NCBI RefSeq assembly: GCF_029839275.1 | Contig: NZ_JAOCAH010000012.1 | Location: forward strand, 92,268 to 156,267 | Direction: 5' to 3' | From: Pseudomonas sp. GD03944 | GTDB taxonomy: Bacteria; Pseudomonadota; Gammaproteobacteria; Pseudomonadales; Pseudomonadaceae | DNA: 64,000 bases | Part shown: positions 1 through 7,707 of the stretch, in pieces | Numbering within the stretch: the stretch's first letter is position 1 | How the letters are laid out: each line of letters starts with the position of its first letter | Position numbers and translations under genes: made by a program | Notes under the pieces: model-generated | Told to the model about the DNA's origin: nothing | The model's input: the letters and a program-made list of their open reading frames with translations, nothing else | Databases searched by the model: none

Positions 1-745
1 TGGTGGGATTATTCAGGTTGGGTGTGCAGACCAGCGCGGTGATCCGCTCGTTGCCGCACATGTCCTCGAAGTGCTCGGGGTTGAGGCCGTAGCGGTCCAT
101 CTCCAGGCCCTTGAGGGTGAAGCCGAGTACCTGCGAGCTGCCAATGGCGCCGTGGTCGGTCAGGCCTTCGCAGAGCACCACGTCATCCGGCCCGGCCAGC
201 GTGGCCAGGGCGAGGAAGATCGCATGGGCGGCGCCGTTGGTCAGCAGCACGTCCTCGATGCCGACATCCATGCCCAGGCGCGCCAGCCAGCGCACCGCCG
301 CGTCGCGCTGGTGTTCCAGGCCGGCAATCGGGCGAAAAGCGTGAATCCACGGCTGGTCCGGCTCCTGCGCCAGCTCCAGGCAGGTCTGTCGCCACAGCCG
401 GTCATGCTCGGCGGTGTGCAGGATGCGCGCATTGGAGAAATCCATCAGCGCTTGCTCGTCGCGGTCGAGCATCGAGGTGGCGACCCGCTCGCTGGTGCGC
501 CGCGACACGAAACTGCCACGCCCCACCTCGCAACGCACCCGGCCCTGGCGCTCCAGCTCCTTGTAGGCGTTGGTCACGGTCTGCACGCTGATGCCGAGCG
601 CATCGGACACCTGGCGCTGCGGGGGCAGCCGCTGGCCGTCGCTCAGGGTACCCTGTTCGATGTCGGTGGTGATCGCCTGGACCAGGAGCTTGTACTTCGA
701 TTCACCCTGACGCGCATTGCCCAGGGCGTTCTTCCAGTTCTGCAT
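1..745 (-). CDS. MocR/GabR-type PLP-dependent transcriptional regulator (partial)
   Basis: The first 248 residues of a MocR-family regulator are present; the C-terminal part runs off the left edge. The start is ATG at 745 (MQNWKNALGNARQG). Residues about 10-75 form a GntR winged helix (RLPPQRQVSDALGISVQTV), followed by a linker and the front of a fold-type I aminotransferase domain (LLTNGAAHAIFLA, CTPNLNNPT). The PLP-binding lysine would lie beyond the window. The gene is divergent from an ectoine-type importer. EnuR, the known regulator of ectoine use, belongs to this family, so control of ehuBCDA is a reasonable inference, but the ligand cannot be read from the sequence. Confidence 0.85.
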   Translation of the reverse strand, partial: MQNWKNALGNARQGESKYKLLVQAITTDIEQGTLSDGQRLPPQRQVSDALGISVQTVTNAYKELERQGRVRCEVGRGSFVSRRTSERVATSMLDRDEQALMDFSNARILHTAEHDRLWRQTCLELAQEPDQPWIHAFRPIAGLEHQRDAAVRWLARLGMDVGIEDVLLTNGAAHAIFLALATLAGPDDVVLCEGLTDHGAIGSSQVLGFTLKGLEMDRYGLNPEHFEDMCGNERITALVCTPNLNNPT

Positions 746-998
746 CGACGGTATCCATCTGGCGGCTGGCAGCGCACAGCATCCCGCGCGAGGCGCGGCG
801 ATTCAATTGTCCTAGTGCAATGCCGCAGCCAAAAAAGCCTTTGTATGCTCGAACCCAGGGTGGAAAAAAAGGTGCCCACTCGGCACCCCACAACAACTAC
901 CCACCCGGCGCCACGCGGCGCCCAACGCGCTTGATTCACCTGCCTCCTAACACATCACGCCGCCAACGGCGGACTACAAGAAACAGGAGAACACCAAG
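746..998. promoter_or_regulatory. Divergent intergenic region between MocR regulator and ehuB
   Basis: This 253-base gap separates two divergent genes and must hold both promoters. Visible features are an inverted repeat GGTGCC-N5-GGCACC at 871-887, preceded by an A-run, and an ATTG-N8-CAAT dyad at 805-820. Either could be the operator of the MocR protein. A ribosome binding site (CAGGAG) precedes the ehuB ATG. No convincing -35/-10 pair was identified. Confidence 0.4.
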
Positions 999-1841
999 AT
1001 GAGTAGCGTTACCCCACCTCGTTTTCGCCACCTCGCGCTGGCCTGCGGTCTGCTCGCCGCCAGCACCCTGGCCCAGGCCTCGACCCTGGACAAGATCAAG
1101 GACAGCGGTAGCGTACGCATCGGCTACGCCAACGAAACACCGTTCGCCTACACCGCCCTCGACGGCAAGGTCACTGGCGAGTCCCCGGAAATCGTCACCA
1201 AGATCTTCGAGCGCATGGGCGCGCAGAAGATCAACCCGGTGCTCACCGAATGGGGCTCGCTGATCCCTGGTCTGCGCGCCAGCCGCTTCGACCTGATCGC
1301 CGCCGGCATGTACATCACCCCCGAGCGCTGCAAACAAGTGCTGTTCACCGACCCGCACTACCAGTTGCCCGACACCCTGCTGGTGGCCAGTGGCAATCCG
1401 AAGAACCTCGGCAGCTATGACGACATCGCCAAGAGCGGCGCCAAGGTGGCGATCATGTCCGGCACGGTGAACCTGGGCTACGCCCGCAACGCAGGGATCA
1501 AGGATTCGCAGATCCTCCAGGTGCCCGACACCACCGCGCAGCTGCAGGCCGTGCGCAGCGGCCGCGCCGATGCCGCGGTCGGCACCCAGCTGACCATGAA
1601 GGGCCTGGCGGAGAAGGGCGGCGACAAGGTCGAAGCTATTGCCGACTTCAAGGACGACCCGGCCCACACCGGCTACGGTGCCCTGGCGTTCCGCCCGGAA
1701 GACAAGGACCTGCGCGACGCGGTCAATGCCGAGCTGAAAAAGTGGATCGGCAGCGAAGAGCACCTGGCCACGGTCAAACCCTTCGGCTTCGACCAGTCGA
1801 ACATCACCGAGAAGACCGCCGCCGAGCTGTGCGGCCAGTGA
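999..1841 (+). CDS. ehuB: Ectoine/hydroxyectoine ABC transporter substrate-binding protein
   Basis: Periplasmic solute-binding protein of the family 3 type, 280 aa. Residues 1-27 form a signal peptide with a likely cleavage after AQA. The mature protein opens with the family pattern (LDKIKDSGSVRIGYANETPFAY) and carries DLIAAGMYITPERCKQVLFTDP, typical of polar amino-acid and ectoine binders. It heads an operon with two permeases and an ATPase, and the order B-C-D-A matches ehuBCDA. A strong 10-bp hairpin follows the gene and may protect its message. Assignment to ectoine rather than another small zwitterion rests on family resemblance and a MocR neighbour. Confidence 0.82.
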   Translation: MSSVTPPRFRHLALACGLLAASTLAQASTLDKIKDSGSVRIGYANETPFAYTALDGKVTGESPEIVTKIFERMGAQKINPVLTEWGSLIPGLRASRFDLIAAGMYITPERCKQVLFTDPHYQLPDTLLVASGNPKNLGSYDDIAKSGAKVAIMSGTVNLGYARNAGIKDSQILQVPDTTAQLQAVRSGRADAAVGTQLTMKGLAEKGGDKVEAIADFKDDPAHTGYGALAFRPEDKDLRDAVNAELKKWIGSEEHLATVKPFGFDQSNITEKTAAELCGQ

Positions 1842-1854
1842 ATCGCTGAGCAGT

Positions 1855-1882
1855 CCCGCACGCGGTGGGTTACGCGTGCGGG
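1855..1882 (+). promoter_or_regulatory. Perfect 10-bp stem-loop between ehuB and ehuC
   Basis: CCCGCACGCG (1855-1864) pairs with CGCGTGCGGG (1873-1882) around an 8-base loop. There is no T-run, so it is not a classical terminator. In importer operons such hairpins after the binding-protein gene are known to stabilise the upstream message, giving more binding protein than permease. That role is inferred here. Confidence 0.6.
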
Positions 1883-1920
1883 TTCACCAGATGGCCGCGA
1901 GGCCCTGATCGGTGTGAGTT

Positions 1921-2580
1921 ATGAATGAATTGATCCCCCTTCTCCTGCAGGGCGCCTGGGTCACCATCCAGGTGACCTTCTGGGGCTCGCTGCTGGCGAT
2001 CGTATCCGCCGTGCTCGCCGCCCTCGGACGGCTGTCGCCGATCCGTCCGCTGCGCTGGCTGTCCATCGTCTACATCGAAATCTTCCGTGGCACCTCGCTG
2101 CTGGTACAGCTGTTCTGGCTGTACTTCGTGCTGCCGATGCCGCCGTTCAACATCGAGATGAGCGCCTTCATGGTGGCCGTGGTCGGCCTTGGCCTGCACA
2201 TCGGCGCGTACGGTGCCGAAGTCATGCGCGGGGCGATCCGCTCGGTGCCCAAGGGCCAGTACGAGGCCGCCCTGGCGCTGAACATGACGCCCCTGGCGCG
2301 CTTTCGCCGGATCATCCTGCCGCAGGCCCTGCTGGCGGCGATCCCGCCCGGCACCAACCTGCTGATCGAGCTGCTGAAGAACACCTCGCTGGTGTCGCTG
2401 ATCACCCTGTCCGACCTGGCGTTCCGCGCCCGGCAACTGGACCAGGCAACCTTCATGACCCTGGAAATCTTCGCCATGGCCCTGCTGATGTACTTCGTCA
2501 TGGCCCAGGCGATCAACCTCGGCATGCGCCTGCTGGAGCGTCGCCTCGCCCGGGGCCGGATGCAGGGAGGCCTGTCATGA
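1921..2580 (+). CDS. ehuC: Ectoine/hydroxyectoine ABC transporter permease
   Basis: Inner-membrane permease of the His/Glu/Gln/Arg/opine type, 219 aa, with several hydrophobic segments (for example residues 10-35, 55-80 and 185-205). The cytoplasmic EAA loop is visible near residues 110-135 (GQYEAALALNMTPLARFRRI), where the ATPase docks. The start is ATG at 1921 after a 79-base gap from ehuB. It overlaps ehuD by four bases (ATGA), indicating translational coupling. It should pair with EhuD as the heterodimeric channel of the importer. Confidence 0.85.
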   Translation: MNELIPLLLQGAWVTIQVTFWGSLLAIVSAVLAALGRLSPIRPLRWLSIVYIEIFRGTSLLVQLFWLYFVLPMPPFNIEMSAFMVAVVGLGLHIGAYGAEVMRGAIRSVPKGQYEAALALNMTPLARFRRIILPQALLAAIPPGTNLLIELLKNTSLVSLITLSDLAFRARQLDQATFMTLEIFAMALLMYFVMAQAINLGMRLLERRLARGRMQGGLS

Positions 2581-3239
2581 ATTTCTTCGACTGGCAGTTC
2601 GCCTGGAGCATCCTTCCGGACCTGCTGCGCGCCTCGCTGAACACCGTGATCATCACCCTGGCCGGCTTCGCCATCGCCGTGGTGCTCGGCCTACTGCTGG
2701 CCATCGCCCGTCGCAGCCGGCATGCCTGGCTGTCCTGGCCGGTGGCCGGGCTGATCGAGTTCATCCGCAGCACGCCACTGTTGATCCAGGTGTACTTCCT
2801 GTTCTACGTGTTCCCCAACTACGGCCTGAACCTCACCGCGCTGCAGGCCGGCATCCTCGGTATCGCCCTGCATTACGCCTGCTACACCGCCGAGGTCTAC
2901 CGCGCCGGCCTGGATGCCGTGCCACGCGGCCAGTGGGAAGCGGTCACGGCGCTGAACATGGCGCCGACCACCGCGTACCGCGACATCATCCTGCCCCAGG
3001 CGCTGCGGCCGATCCTCCCGGCGCTGGGCAATTACCTGGTGGCCATGCTCAAGGACACCCCGGTGCTGTCGGCCATCACCGTGGTGGAAATCATGCAGCA
3101 GGCCAAGAACATCGGCTCCGAGAGCTTCCGCTACCTCGAACCCATCACCCTGGTCGGCCTGTTCTTCCTGCTGCTCAGCCTGGCCCTGGCCTGGTGCGTG
3201 CGCCGCCTCGAAGACCGCATGGAGTTGAAACCGCAATGA
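2577..3239 (+). CDS. ehuD: Ectoine/hydroxyectoine ABC transporter permease
   Basis: Second permease of the same family, 220 aa, homologous to EhuC. The EAA loop reads GQWEAVTALNMAPTTAYRDI around residues 120-140, and the last hydrophobic segment is near residues 190-210. It overlaps ehuC at its start and the ATPase gene at its end (ATGA at 3236-3239), so the three are probably translated as a coupled unit. It is assigned to the ectoine importer by operon context. Confidence 0.85.
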   Translation: MNFFDWQFAWSILPDLLRASLNTVIITLAGFAIAVVLGLLLAIARRSRHAWLSWPVAGLIEFIRSTPLLIQVYFLFYVFPNYGLNLTALQAGILGIALHYACYTAEVYRAGLDAVPRGQWEAVTALNMAPTTAYRDIILPQALRPILPALGNYLVAMLKDTPVLSAITVVEIMQQAKNIGSESFRYLEPITLVGLFFLLLSLALAWCVRRLEDRMELKPQ

Positions 3240-4078
3240 CCACACTCTCCAGTCCCACCTTCGACCTCACTTCGTCCGCCCACGCCGGGAGTACGCCCAT
3301 GTCTCAGCCCATCGTCCGCTTCGACAACGTGACCAAGCGTTACGGCAACTTCACCTGCCTGAACAACCTCAACCTGGAGGTGAACGAGGGCGAAAAGGTC
3401 GCCATCATCGGCCCCAGCGGCTCGGGCAAATCCACCCTGCTGCGTGCATTGATGACCCTGGAAACCATCGACGAAGGGGTAATCATGGTCGATGCCGAGC
3501 CCCTGACTCACATGCCCGGACGCAACGGCAAACTGGTACGCGCCAGCGCCAGCCACCAGCGCCGGGTGCGCGGCAAGATCGGCATGGTGTTCCAATCCTT
3601 CAACCTGTTCCCGCACATGAGCGCGCTGCAGAACGTCATCGAAGCGCCGATCCAGGTGCTGGGCATGAAGAAGCAGGAAGCCACGGAGCGGGCCAAGGAG
3701 CTGCTCGACCTGGTCGGCCTGGGCGAGAAGATGGGCCACTACCCCTCGCAACTCTCAGGCGGCCAGCAGCAGCGCGTGGCGATTGCCCGGGCCCTGGCCA
3801 TGCGCCCCAAGGTGATGCTGTTCGACGAAGTGACCTCGGCGCTCGACCCCGAGTTGTGCGGCGAAGTGCTCAACGTGATCCGCCGCCTGGGCAGCGAGCA
3901 CAACCTGACCATGCTGATGGTCACCCACCAGATGGGCTTCGCCAAGGAATTCGCCGACCGGGTGTGCTTCTTCCACCAGGGCCGCATCCACGAACAGGGC
4001 ACGCCCGCCGAACTGTTCGGCAACCCACAGGAAGAACGGACCCAGAGCTTCCTCAGCGCGGTGAACGAGGCGCACTGA
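3236..4078 (+). CDS. ehuA: Ectoine/hydroxyectoine ABC transporter ATP-binding protein
   Basis: ABC ATPase powering the importer. It shows Walker A GPSGSGKST, signature LSGGQQQR, Walker B VMLFDEVTSALDP and the switch histidine in MVTHQMG. Two starts are possible: ATG at 3236, overlapping the ehuD stop (280 aa), or ATG at 3299 (259 aa, MSQPIVRFDNV). The first is preferred because of the ATGA coupling, although its first 21 residues are low in conserved features. An insertion-like stretch (GRNGKLVRASASHQRR) between Walker A and the Q-loop is seen in EhuA-type proteins. It is the last gene of the operon. Confidence 0.83.
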   Translation: MTTLSSPTFDLTSSAHAGSTPMSQPIVRFDNVTKRYGNFTCLNNLNLEVNEGEKVAIIGPSGSGKSTLLRALMTLETIDEGVIMVDAEPLTHMPGRNGKLVRASASHQRRVRGKIGMVFQSFNLFPHMSALQNVIEAPIQVLGMKKQEATERAKELLDLVGLGEKMGHYPSQLSGGQQQRVAIARALAMRPKVMLFDEVTSALDPELCGEVLNVIRRLGSEHNLTMLMVTHQMGFAKEFADRVCFFHQGRIHEQGTPAELFGNPQEERTQSFLSAVNEAH

Positions 4079-4086
4079 GGCGCGTA

Positions 4087-4356
4087 TCAATCCTCGAGGA
4101 GAAACCGCAGGCCGGCGCCCTCGGCGTCGGCCCGCATCACTTCCATCTGCAGCACCGGCGCCTCGATCGGCAGGTCCTGCACCTGGCCAGTGACCCAGGT
4201 GCCCTGGGGCAGCGCCGCCAGATCCGGGTGTTTGACGTACACCCCGCCATCGGACAGGTCACGCGTCTGCGCCACCACCTCGCCAAAGCTCGGGTGACAG
4301 ATCTTGATCCGGCATTTCATCGGCGTACGCGGGTGTTGGCGCTGATTCGAGGACAT
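4087..4356 (-). CDS. PilZ domain protein
   Basis: Small cytoplasmic protein of 89 aa from ATG at 4356 (MSSNQRQHPRTPMKC); an in-frame upstream extension lacks conserved features and crosses the terminator. Its PilZ-like pattern includes the N-terminal arginine region (RQHPRTP) and the DLSDGGVYV motif equivalent to D/NxSxxG. PilZ domains bind cyclic-di-GMP, so a role as a c-di-GMP effector is likely. The RxxxR half is present only as R-Q-H-P-R, so binding is plausible but not certain. The gene lies downstream of lpxL and converges with ehuA. Confidence 0.8.
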   Translation of the reverse strand: MSSNQRQHPRTPMKCRIKICHPSFGEVVAQTRDLSDGGVYVKHPDLAALPQGTWVTGQVQDLPIEAPVLQMEVMRADAEGAGLRFLLED

Positions 4357-4425
4357 GGACAAAGCGATCCTTGGCAGGTGGTGTGCCGTTAATAGCGCAA
4401 ATTTTCGCCAAGGCCCAGCCATAAG

Positions 4426-4456
4426 CGAAAAAAGCGCCGGTGCGGGCGCTTTTTCG
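4426..4456 (-). terminator. Rho-independent terminator downstream of lpxL
   Basis: A stem of GCGCC/GGCGC flanked by an A-run on one side and a T-run on the other (about 11 pairs, short loop). It lies between lpxL and the pilZ gene, both on the minus strand, so it separates the tag-lpxL operon from pilZ. Because of the A and T flanks it could act in both directions. Confidence 0.75.
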
Positions 4457-4482
4457 GGATTCGCAGAAGGGGCTTGAAAAGC

Positions 4483-4530
4483 TCCGTAGGGTGGATCACG
4501 CACACACCGTGGGAGGCGCTTCAGCGGCGA
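4483..4530. repeat. Intergenic repeat fragments (GTAGGGTGG and REP-like)
   Basis: Two pieces of repeat families seen elsewhere in the window abut here: CCGTAGGGTGGAT (4484-4496) and GTGGGAGGCGCTTCAGCGGCGA (about 4509-4530). The first matches elements at 55563, 58396 and 59163. The second matches the REP-like arms at 51711 and 55777. No complete inverted repeat is visible, so these look like remnants. Confidence 0.5.
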
Positions 4531-4572
4531 TGCGTTCAGGGGACTCCTCGAACAGGGCGCGACAGCCCGCCA

Positions 4573-5460
4573 TCAGTACCAGCGCGCTTCGCCTTCGGGG
4601 CGCTTCTTGAAGCGCTTCATGCTCCACATGTACTGGCTCGGGTAGGCGCGCACGTAGCGCTCGACCACACCGCTCATGGCCGTGGCGGAGACGGTGGCGT
4701 CTTCGCTGTACATCGCCTCGGGGGCCGCCTCGAGGATCACCTTGTAGCCGGAGCCGTCGGGCAGGCGCAGGGCGTGCAGGAACACGCCGACCGCCTTGCC
4801 GCCGGCCAGCATGCCCGGCACGAACTTGCTGGTCAGCGCGGTGGTGCCAAGGAACGGCACGAACACGCCACTCGACAGGCTCGGCTCCGGGTCGGCGGGA
4901 ATGCCCACCGCGCCGCCTTTGCGCACTTCCTTGATGACGCTGAGGATGCCTTCCTTGGTCGACGGCGCCACGCGGTTGCCCAGCTGCACCCGCTGCTGGC
5001 GCAGCAGGTCGTCCACCGCCTTGAGCTTCGGCGGGCGGTAGAAAATGATCGGTTTGCACTGCGAGCAGTAGAAGTGGTTGAGCACTTCCCAGTTGCCCAG
5101 GTGGCTGGTGATGCCGACCACGCCCTTGCCGCTGGCCAGGGCCTCCTGCAGCACATGCAGGCCTTCGACTTCGCGCACCAGGTCGATCGACTTCTGCGCC
5201 GGCCAGATCCAGGCGCAGGCGCTTTCGGTCAGGGTCTTGCCGATGTCCATGAGCGTCTGCCCCAGCAGCCGGTCATGGGCCTGGTCGTCCAGCTCCGGGA
5301 AGCACTTGCGCAGGTTGATGCTGGTGACATTGCGCGAGCCGTTCGGCAGCTTCCACATCAGCCAGCCGATGGCGGCACCCAGACCCTGTACCGCCCGCCA
5401 GGGCAGCAGGGCGAACAAGCGCAGGAAACCGACCACCAGCGCGCCTTTGAGTTTTTCCAC
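4573..5460 (-). CDS. lpxL: Lipid A biosynthesis lauroyl acyltransferase family protein
   Basis: Inner-membrane acyltransferase of the LpxL/HtrB (LABLAT) family, 295 aa, the usual family length. It would transfer a secondary acyl chain to the lipid A precursor. The catalytic HX4E motif is visible as HLGNWE, with an N-terminal hydrophobic anchor (LVVGFLRLFALLPW). GTG at 5460 is chosen because GGAGG sits five bases upstream; a longer in-frame extension has no comparable site. It is the third gene of tag-flavoprotein-lpxL and matches the order seen near the Pseudomonas origin. Which acyl position it modifies cannot be told. Confidence 0.85.
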   Translation of the reverse strand: MEKLKGALVVGFLRLFALLPWRAVQGLGAAIGWLMWKLPNGSRNVTSINLRKCFPELDDQAHDRLLGQTLMDIGKTLTESACAWIWPAQKSIDLVREVEGLHVLQEALASGKGVVGITSHLGNWEVLNHFYCSQCKPIIFYRPPKLKAVDDLLRQQRVQLGNRVAPSTKEGILSVIKEVRKGGAVGIPADPEPSLSSGVFVPFLGTTALTSKFVPGMLAGGKAVGVFLHALRLPDGSGYKVILEAAPEAMYSEDATVSATAMSGVVERYVRAYPSQYMWSMKRFKKRPEGEARWY

Positions 5461-5503
5461 GAACGCCTCCGAAGCGCAAAAGGCGACAGTGTACCAACTC
5501 CGC

Positions 5504-6115
5504 TCAGTAGAGACCGTTCTTGATCCGCAGTTGCAGGTCGCGCTCGTAGCTGACGGCATCGAAATCCGCATCGCTGACCGCCTTGATCATGTCGGCGGCG
5601 GACGGCAGCTGCGAACGGTCGGCCTGGTGCTCCGGGTCCCACAGGCGCGAACGAACGATGGCCTTGGAGCACTGGAAGTAGCAGCGCTCCACCGATATCC
5701 GCAGCACGCTGCGCGGCAATTTGCCCTGCACGGCGCAGGCTTCCAGCAGCTCGGGCTCCAGCGAAATGCTAGCCCGGCCATTGACCCGCAGGCTCTCGCC
5801 CACGCCAGGGATCATGAACAGCAGCGCCATCCGGGGATCGGCGACGATGTTGCGCAGGCTGTCGATGCGGTTGTTGCCCGGGCGGTCGGGCAGCAGCAGG
5901 GTGCGCTCGTCGAGCACCTGGACGAAACCCGGTGCATCCCCACGGGGCGAGCAATCCAGACCGTCCGGCCCGGCGGTGGCCAGCACCACGAAAGGCGCGG
6001 CCCTGACCAGTTCCTGGTAGGGCGCGCTGAGGTGATCGAGTTCCTTGCGCAGGGAACGCTCGTGGGGCTGGCCATACAGGGCGTCGAGCTGCTCCAGGGT
6101 ATTAATGGTGGTCAT
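5504..6115 (-). CDS. Pyridoxamine 5'-phosphate oxidase-like FMN-binding protein
   Basis: A 203-aa split-barrel flavoprotein of the PNPOx-like superfamily. Supporting stretches are FVVLATAGPDGLDCSPRGDAPG, the ERTLLLPDRPGNNRIDSLRNI segment typical of FMN-phosphate binding, and VERCYFQCSKAIVRS near the C-terminus. The start ATG at 6115 overlaps the tag stop by four bases, so the two are coupled. True PdxH activity is unlikely because this subfamily differs; the substrate is unknown. It lies 43 bases upstream of lpxL. Confidence 0.8.
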   Translation of the reverse strand: MTTINTLEQLDALYGQPHERSLRKELDHLSAPYQELVRAAPFVVLATAGPDGLDCSPRGDAPGFVQVLDERTLLLPDRPGNNRIDSLRNIVADPRMALLFMIPGVGESLRVNGRASISLEPELLEACAVQGKLPRSVLRISVERCYFQCSKAIVRSRLWDPEHQADRSQLPSAADMIKAVSDADFDAVSYERDLQLRIKNGLY

Positions 6116-6675
6116 GCACGGCGTTCCTGTTGCAGAAGGGCATAACGGTCACAGTCCCGGGTGTGGTCCATGACCATGCCCGTGGCCTGCATGTAGGCGT
6201 AACAGATGGTCGGGCCGACGAAGGTGAAGCCGGCCTTTTTCAGGGCCTTGCTCATGGCTTCGGCCTCCGGGGTGACGGCGGGCACCTCGCTGCGCTGGGC
6301 GAAGTGGTTGACCTTCTGCCGGCCGCCGACGAACGACCAGAGCAGGGTCACCGGGTCGTCCAGCTTCAGCCAGGCCTGGGCGTTCTGCCGGGCGGCCTTG
6401 AGTTTGAGGCGGTTGCGGATGATGCCGGGGTCCTGCATCAGCCCCTCGATCTCCTCATCGGTCAGGCGCGCCAGGCGTTCGGGGTCGAAGCCGAACAGCA
6501 CCTGGCGGTAGCGCTCGCGTTTCTTCAGCACGGTGATCCACGACAGGCCGGCCTGGAAGCCTTCCAGCAGGAGCATTTCGAACAGCGCCTGGGGGTCGCG
6601 TTGCGGCACGCCCCATTCCTCGTCGTGATACGTCTGATACAGCGGGTCGTCGGTACACCAGAAACAGCGGGGCAT
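6112..6675 (-). CDS. tag: DNA-3-methyladenine glycosylase I
   Basis: Base-excision repair enzyme removing 3-methyladenine from DNA, 187 aa, normal length. The zinc-site residues of the Tag family are present: Cys4 and His17 at the N-terminus (MPRCFW, YHDEEWG) and the His/Cys pair in DHTRDC near the C-terminus. The catalytic-pocket Glu is in LLEGFQAGLSW. It is divergent from glyQ and heads a minus-strand operon with the flavoprotein and lpxL. Confidence 0.95.
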   Translation of the reverse strand: MPRCFWCTDDPLYQTYHDEEWGVPQRDPQALFEMLLLEGFQAGLSWITVLKKRERYRQVLFGFDPERLARLTDEEIEGLMQDPGIIRNRLKLKAARQNAQAWLKLDDPVTLLWSFVGGRQKVNHFAQRSEVPAVTPEAEAMSKALKKAGFTFVGPTICYAYMQATGMVMDHTRDCDRYALLQQERRA

Positions 6676-6713
6676 AGGGCCTTCCAGGGCGGCGGAGGCC
6701 GCGCGGATTGGGG

Positions 6714-6719
6714 TATACT
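6714..6719 (+). promoter_or_regulatory. Possible -10 element of the glyQS promoter
   Basis: TATACT in the short gap between tag and glyQ, 41 bases upstream of the glyQ start, is a good sigma-70 -10 hexamer. No clear -35 hexamer lies 16-18 bases upstream, so the promoter call is tentative. Confidence 0.35.
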
Positions 6720-6759
6720 CCCGCCTTTTCCGTCGCCAGCCTCAACAGGTGAATTTTCC

Positions 6760-7707
6760 GTGAGCCAGACTACGCCTGCCGTGCGCACCTTCCAAGACTT
6801 GATCCTCGCCCTGCAGCAGTACTGGGCCGAGCAAGGTTGCGTGGTGCTGCAGCCCTACGATATGGAAGTGGGCGCCGGCACCTTCCACACCGCCACGTTC
6901 CTGCGCGCCATCGGCCCGGAGACCTGGAACGCTGCCTACGTGCAGCCGTCCCGCCGTCCCGCCGACGGCCGCTATGGCGAGAACCCCAACCGCCTGCAGC
7001 ACTACTACCAGTTCCAGGTGGTGCTCAAGCCGAACCCGGAAAACTTTCAGGAGCTGTACCTCGGCTCGCTGAAGGCCATCGGCATCGACCCGCTGGTGCA
7101 CGACATCCGTTTCGTCGAGGACAACTGGGAATCGCCGACCCTCGGCGCCTGGGGCCTGGGCTGGGAAATCTGGCTGAACGGCATGGAAGTCACGCAGTTC
7201 ACCTACTTCCAGCAAGTGGGTGGCATCGAGTGCTACCCGGTGACCGGTGAGATCACCTACGGCCTGGAGCGCCTGGCCATGTACCTGCAGGGCGTGGACT
7301 CGGTGTACGACCTGGTCTGGACCGACGGCCAGTTCGGCAAGGTCACCTACGGCGACGTGTTCCACCAGAACGAGGTGGAGCAGTCCACCTACAACTTCGA
7401 ACACGCCAACGTCGACAAGCTGTTCGAGCTGTTCGACTTCTACGAGTCCGAAGCCAACCGCCTGATCGAACTGGAGTTGCCGCTGCCGACCTACGAAATG
7501 GTCCTCAAGGCGTCGCACACCTTCAACCTGCTCGATGCCCGCCGCGCCATCTCGGTGACCGCGCGCCAGCAGTACATCCTGCGCGTGCGCACCCTGGCTC
7601 GCGCCGTGGCGCAGAGCTACCTGCAGGCACGCCGCAAACTCGGCTTCCCGCTCGCCACCCCCGACCTGCGTGATGAAGTATTGGCCAAGCTGGAGGCAGC
7701 AGAATGA
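6760..7707 (+). CDS. glyQ: Glycine--tRNA ligase alpha subunit
   Basis: Alpha chain of the heterotetrameric glycyl-tRNA synthetase, which forms glycyl-adenylate and charges tRNA-Gly. It is 315 aa from GTG at 6760 (VSQTTPAVRTFQDLILALQQYW), the normal family length; the frame stays open far upstream but without conserved sequence. Class II features include AYVQPSRRPADGRYGENPNR (20 residues) and ECYPVTGEITYGLERLAMY. AGGTGA lies upstream as ribosome binding site. Its stop overlaps the glyS start (ATGA), consistent with equimolar subunit synthesis. Confidence 0.96.
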   Translation: MSQTTPAVRTFQDLILALQQYWAEQGCVVLQPYDMEVGAGTFHTATFLRAIGPETWNAAYVQPSRRPADGRYGENPNRLQHYYQFQVVLKPNPENFQELYLGSLKAIGIDPLVHDIRFVEDNWESPTLGAWGLGWEIWLNGMEVTQFTYFQQVGGIECYPVTGEITYGLERLAMYLQGVDSVYDLVWTDGQFGKVTYGDVFHQNEVEQSTYNFEHANVDKLFELFDFYESEANRLIELELPLPTYEMVLKASHTFNLLDARRAISVTARQQYILRVRTLARAVAQSYLQARRKLGFPLATPDLRDEVLAKLEAAE

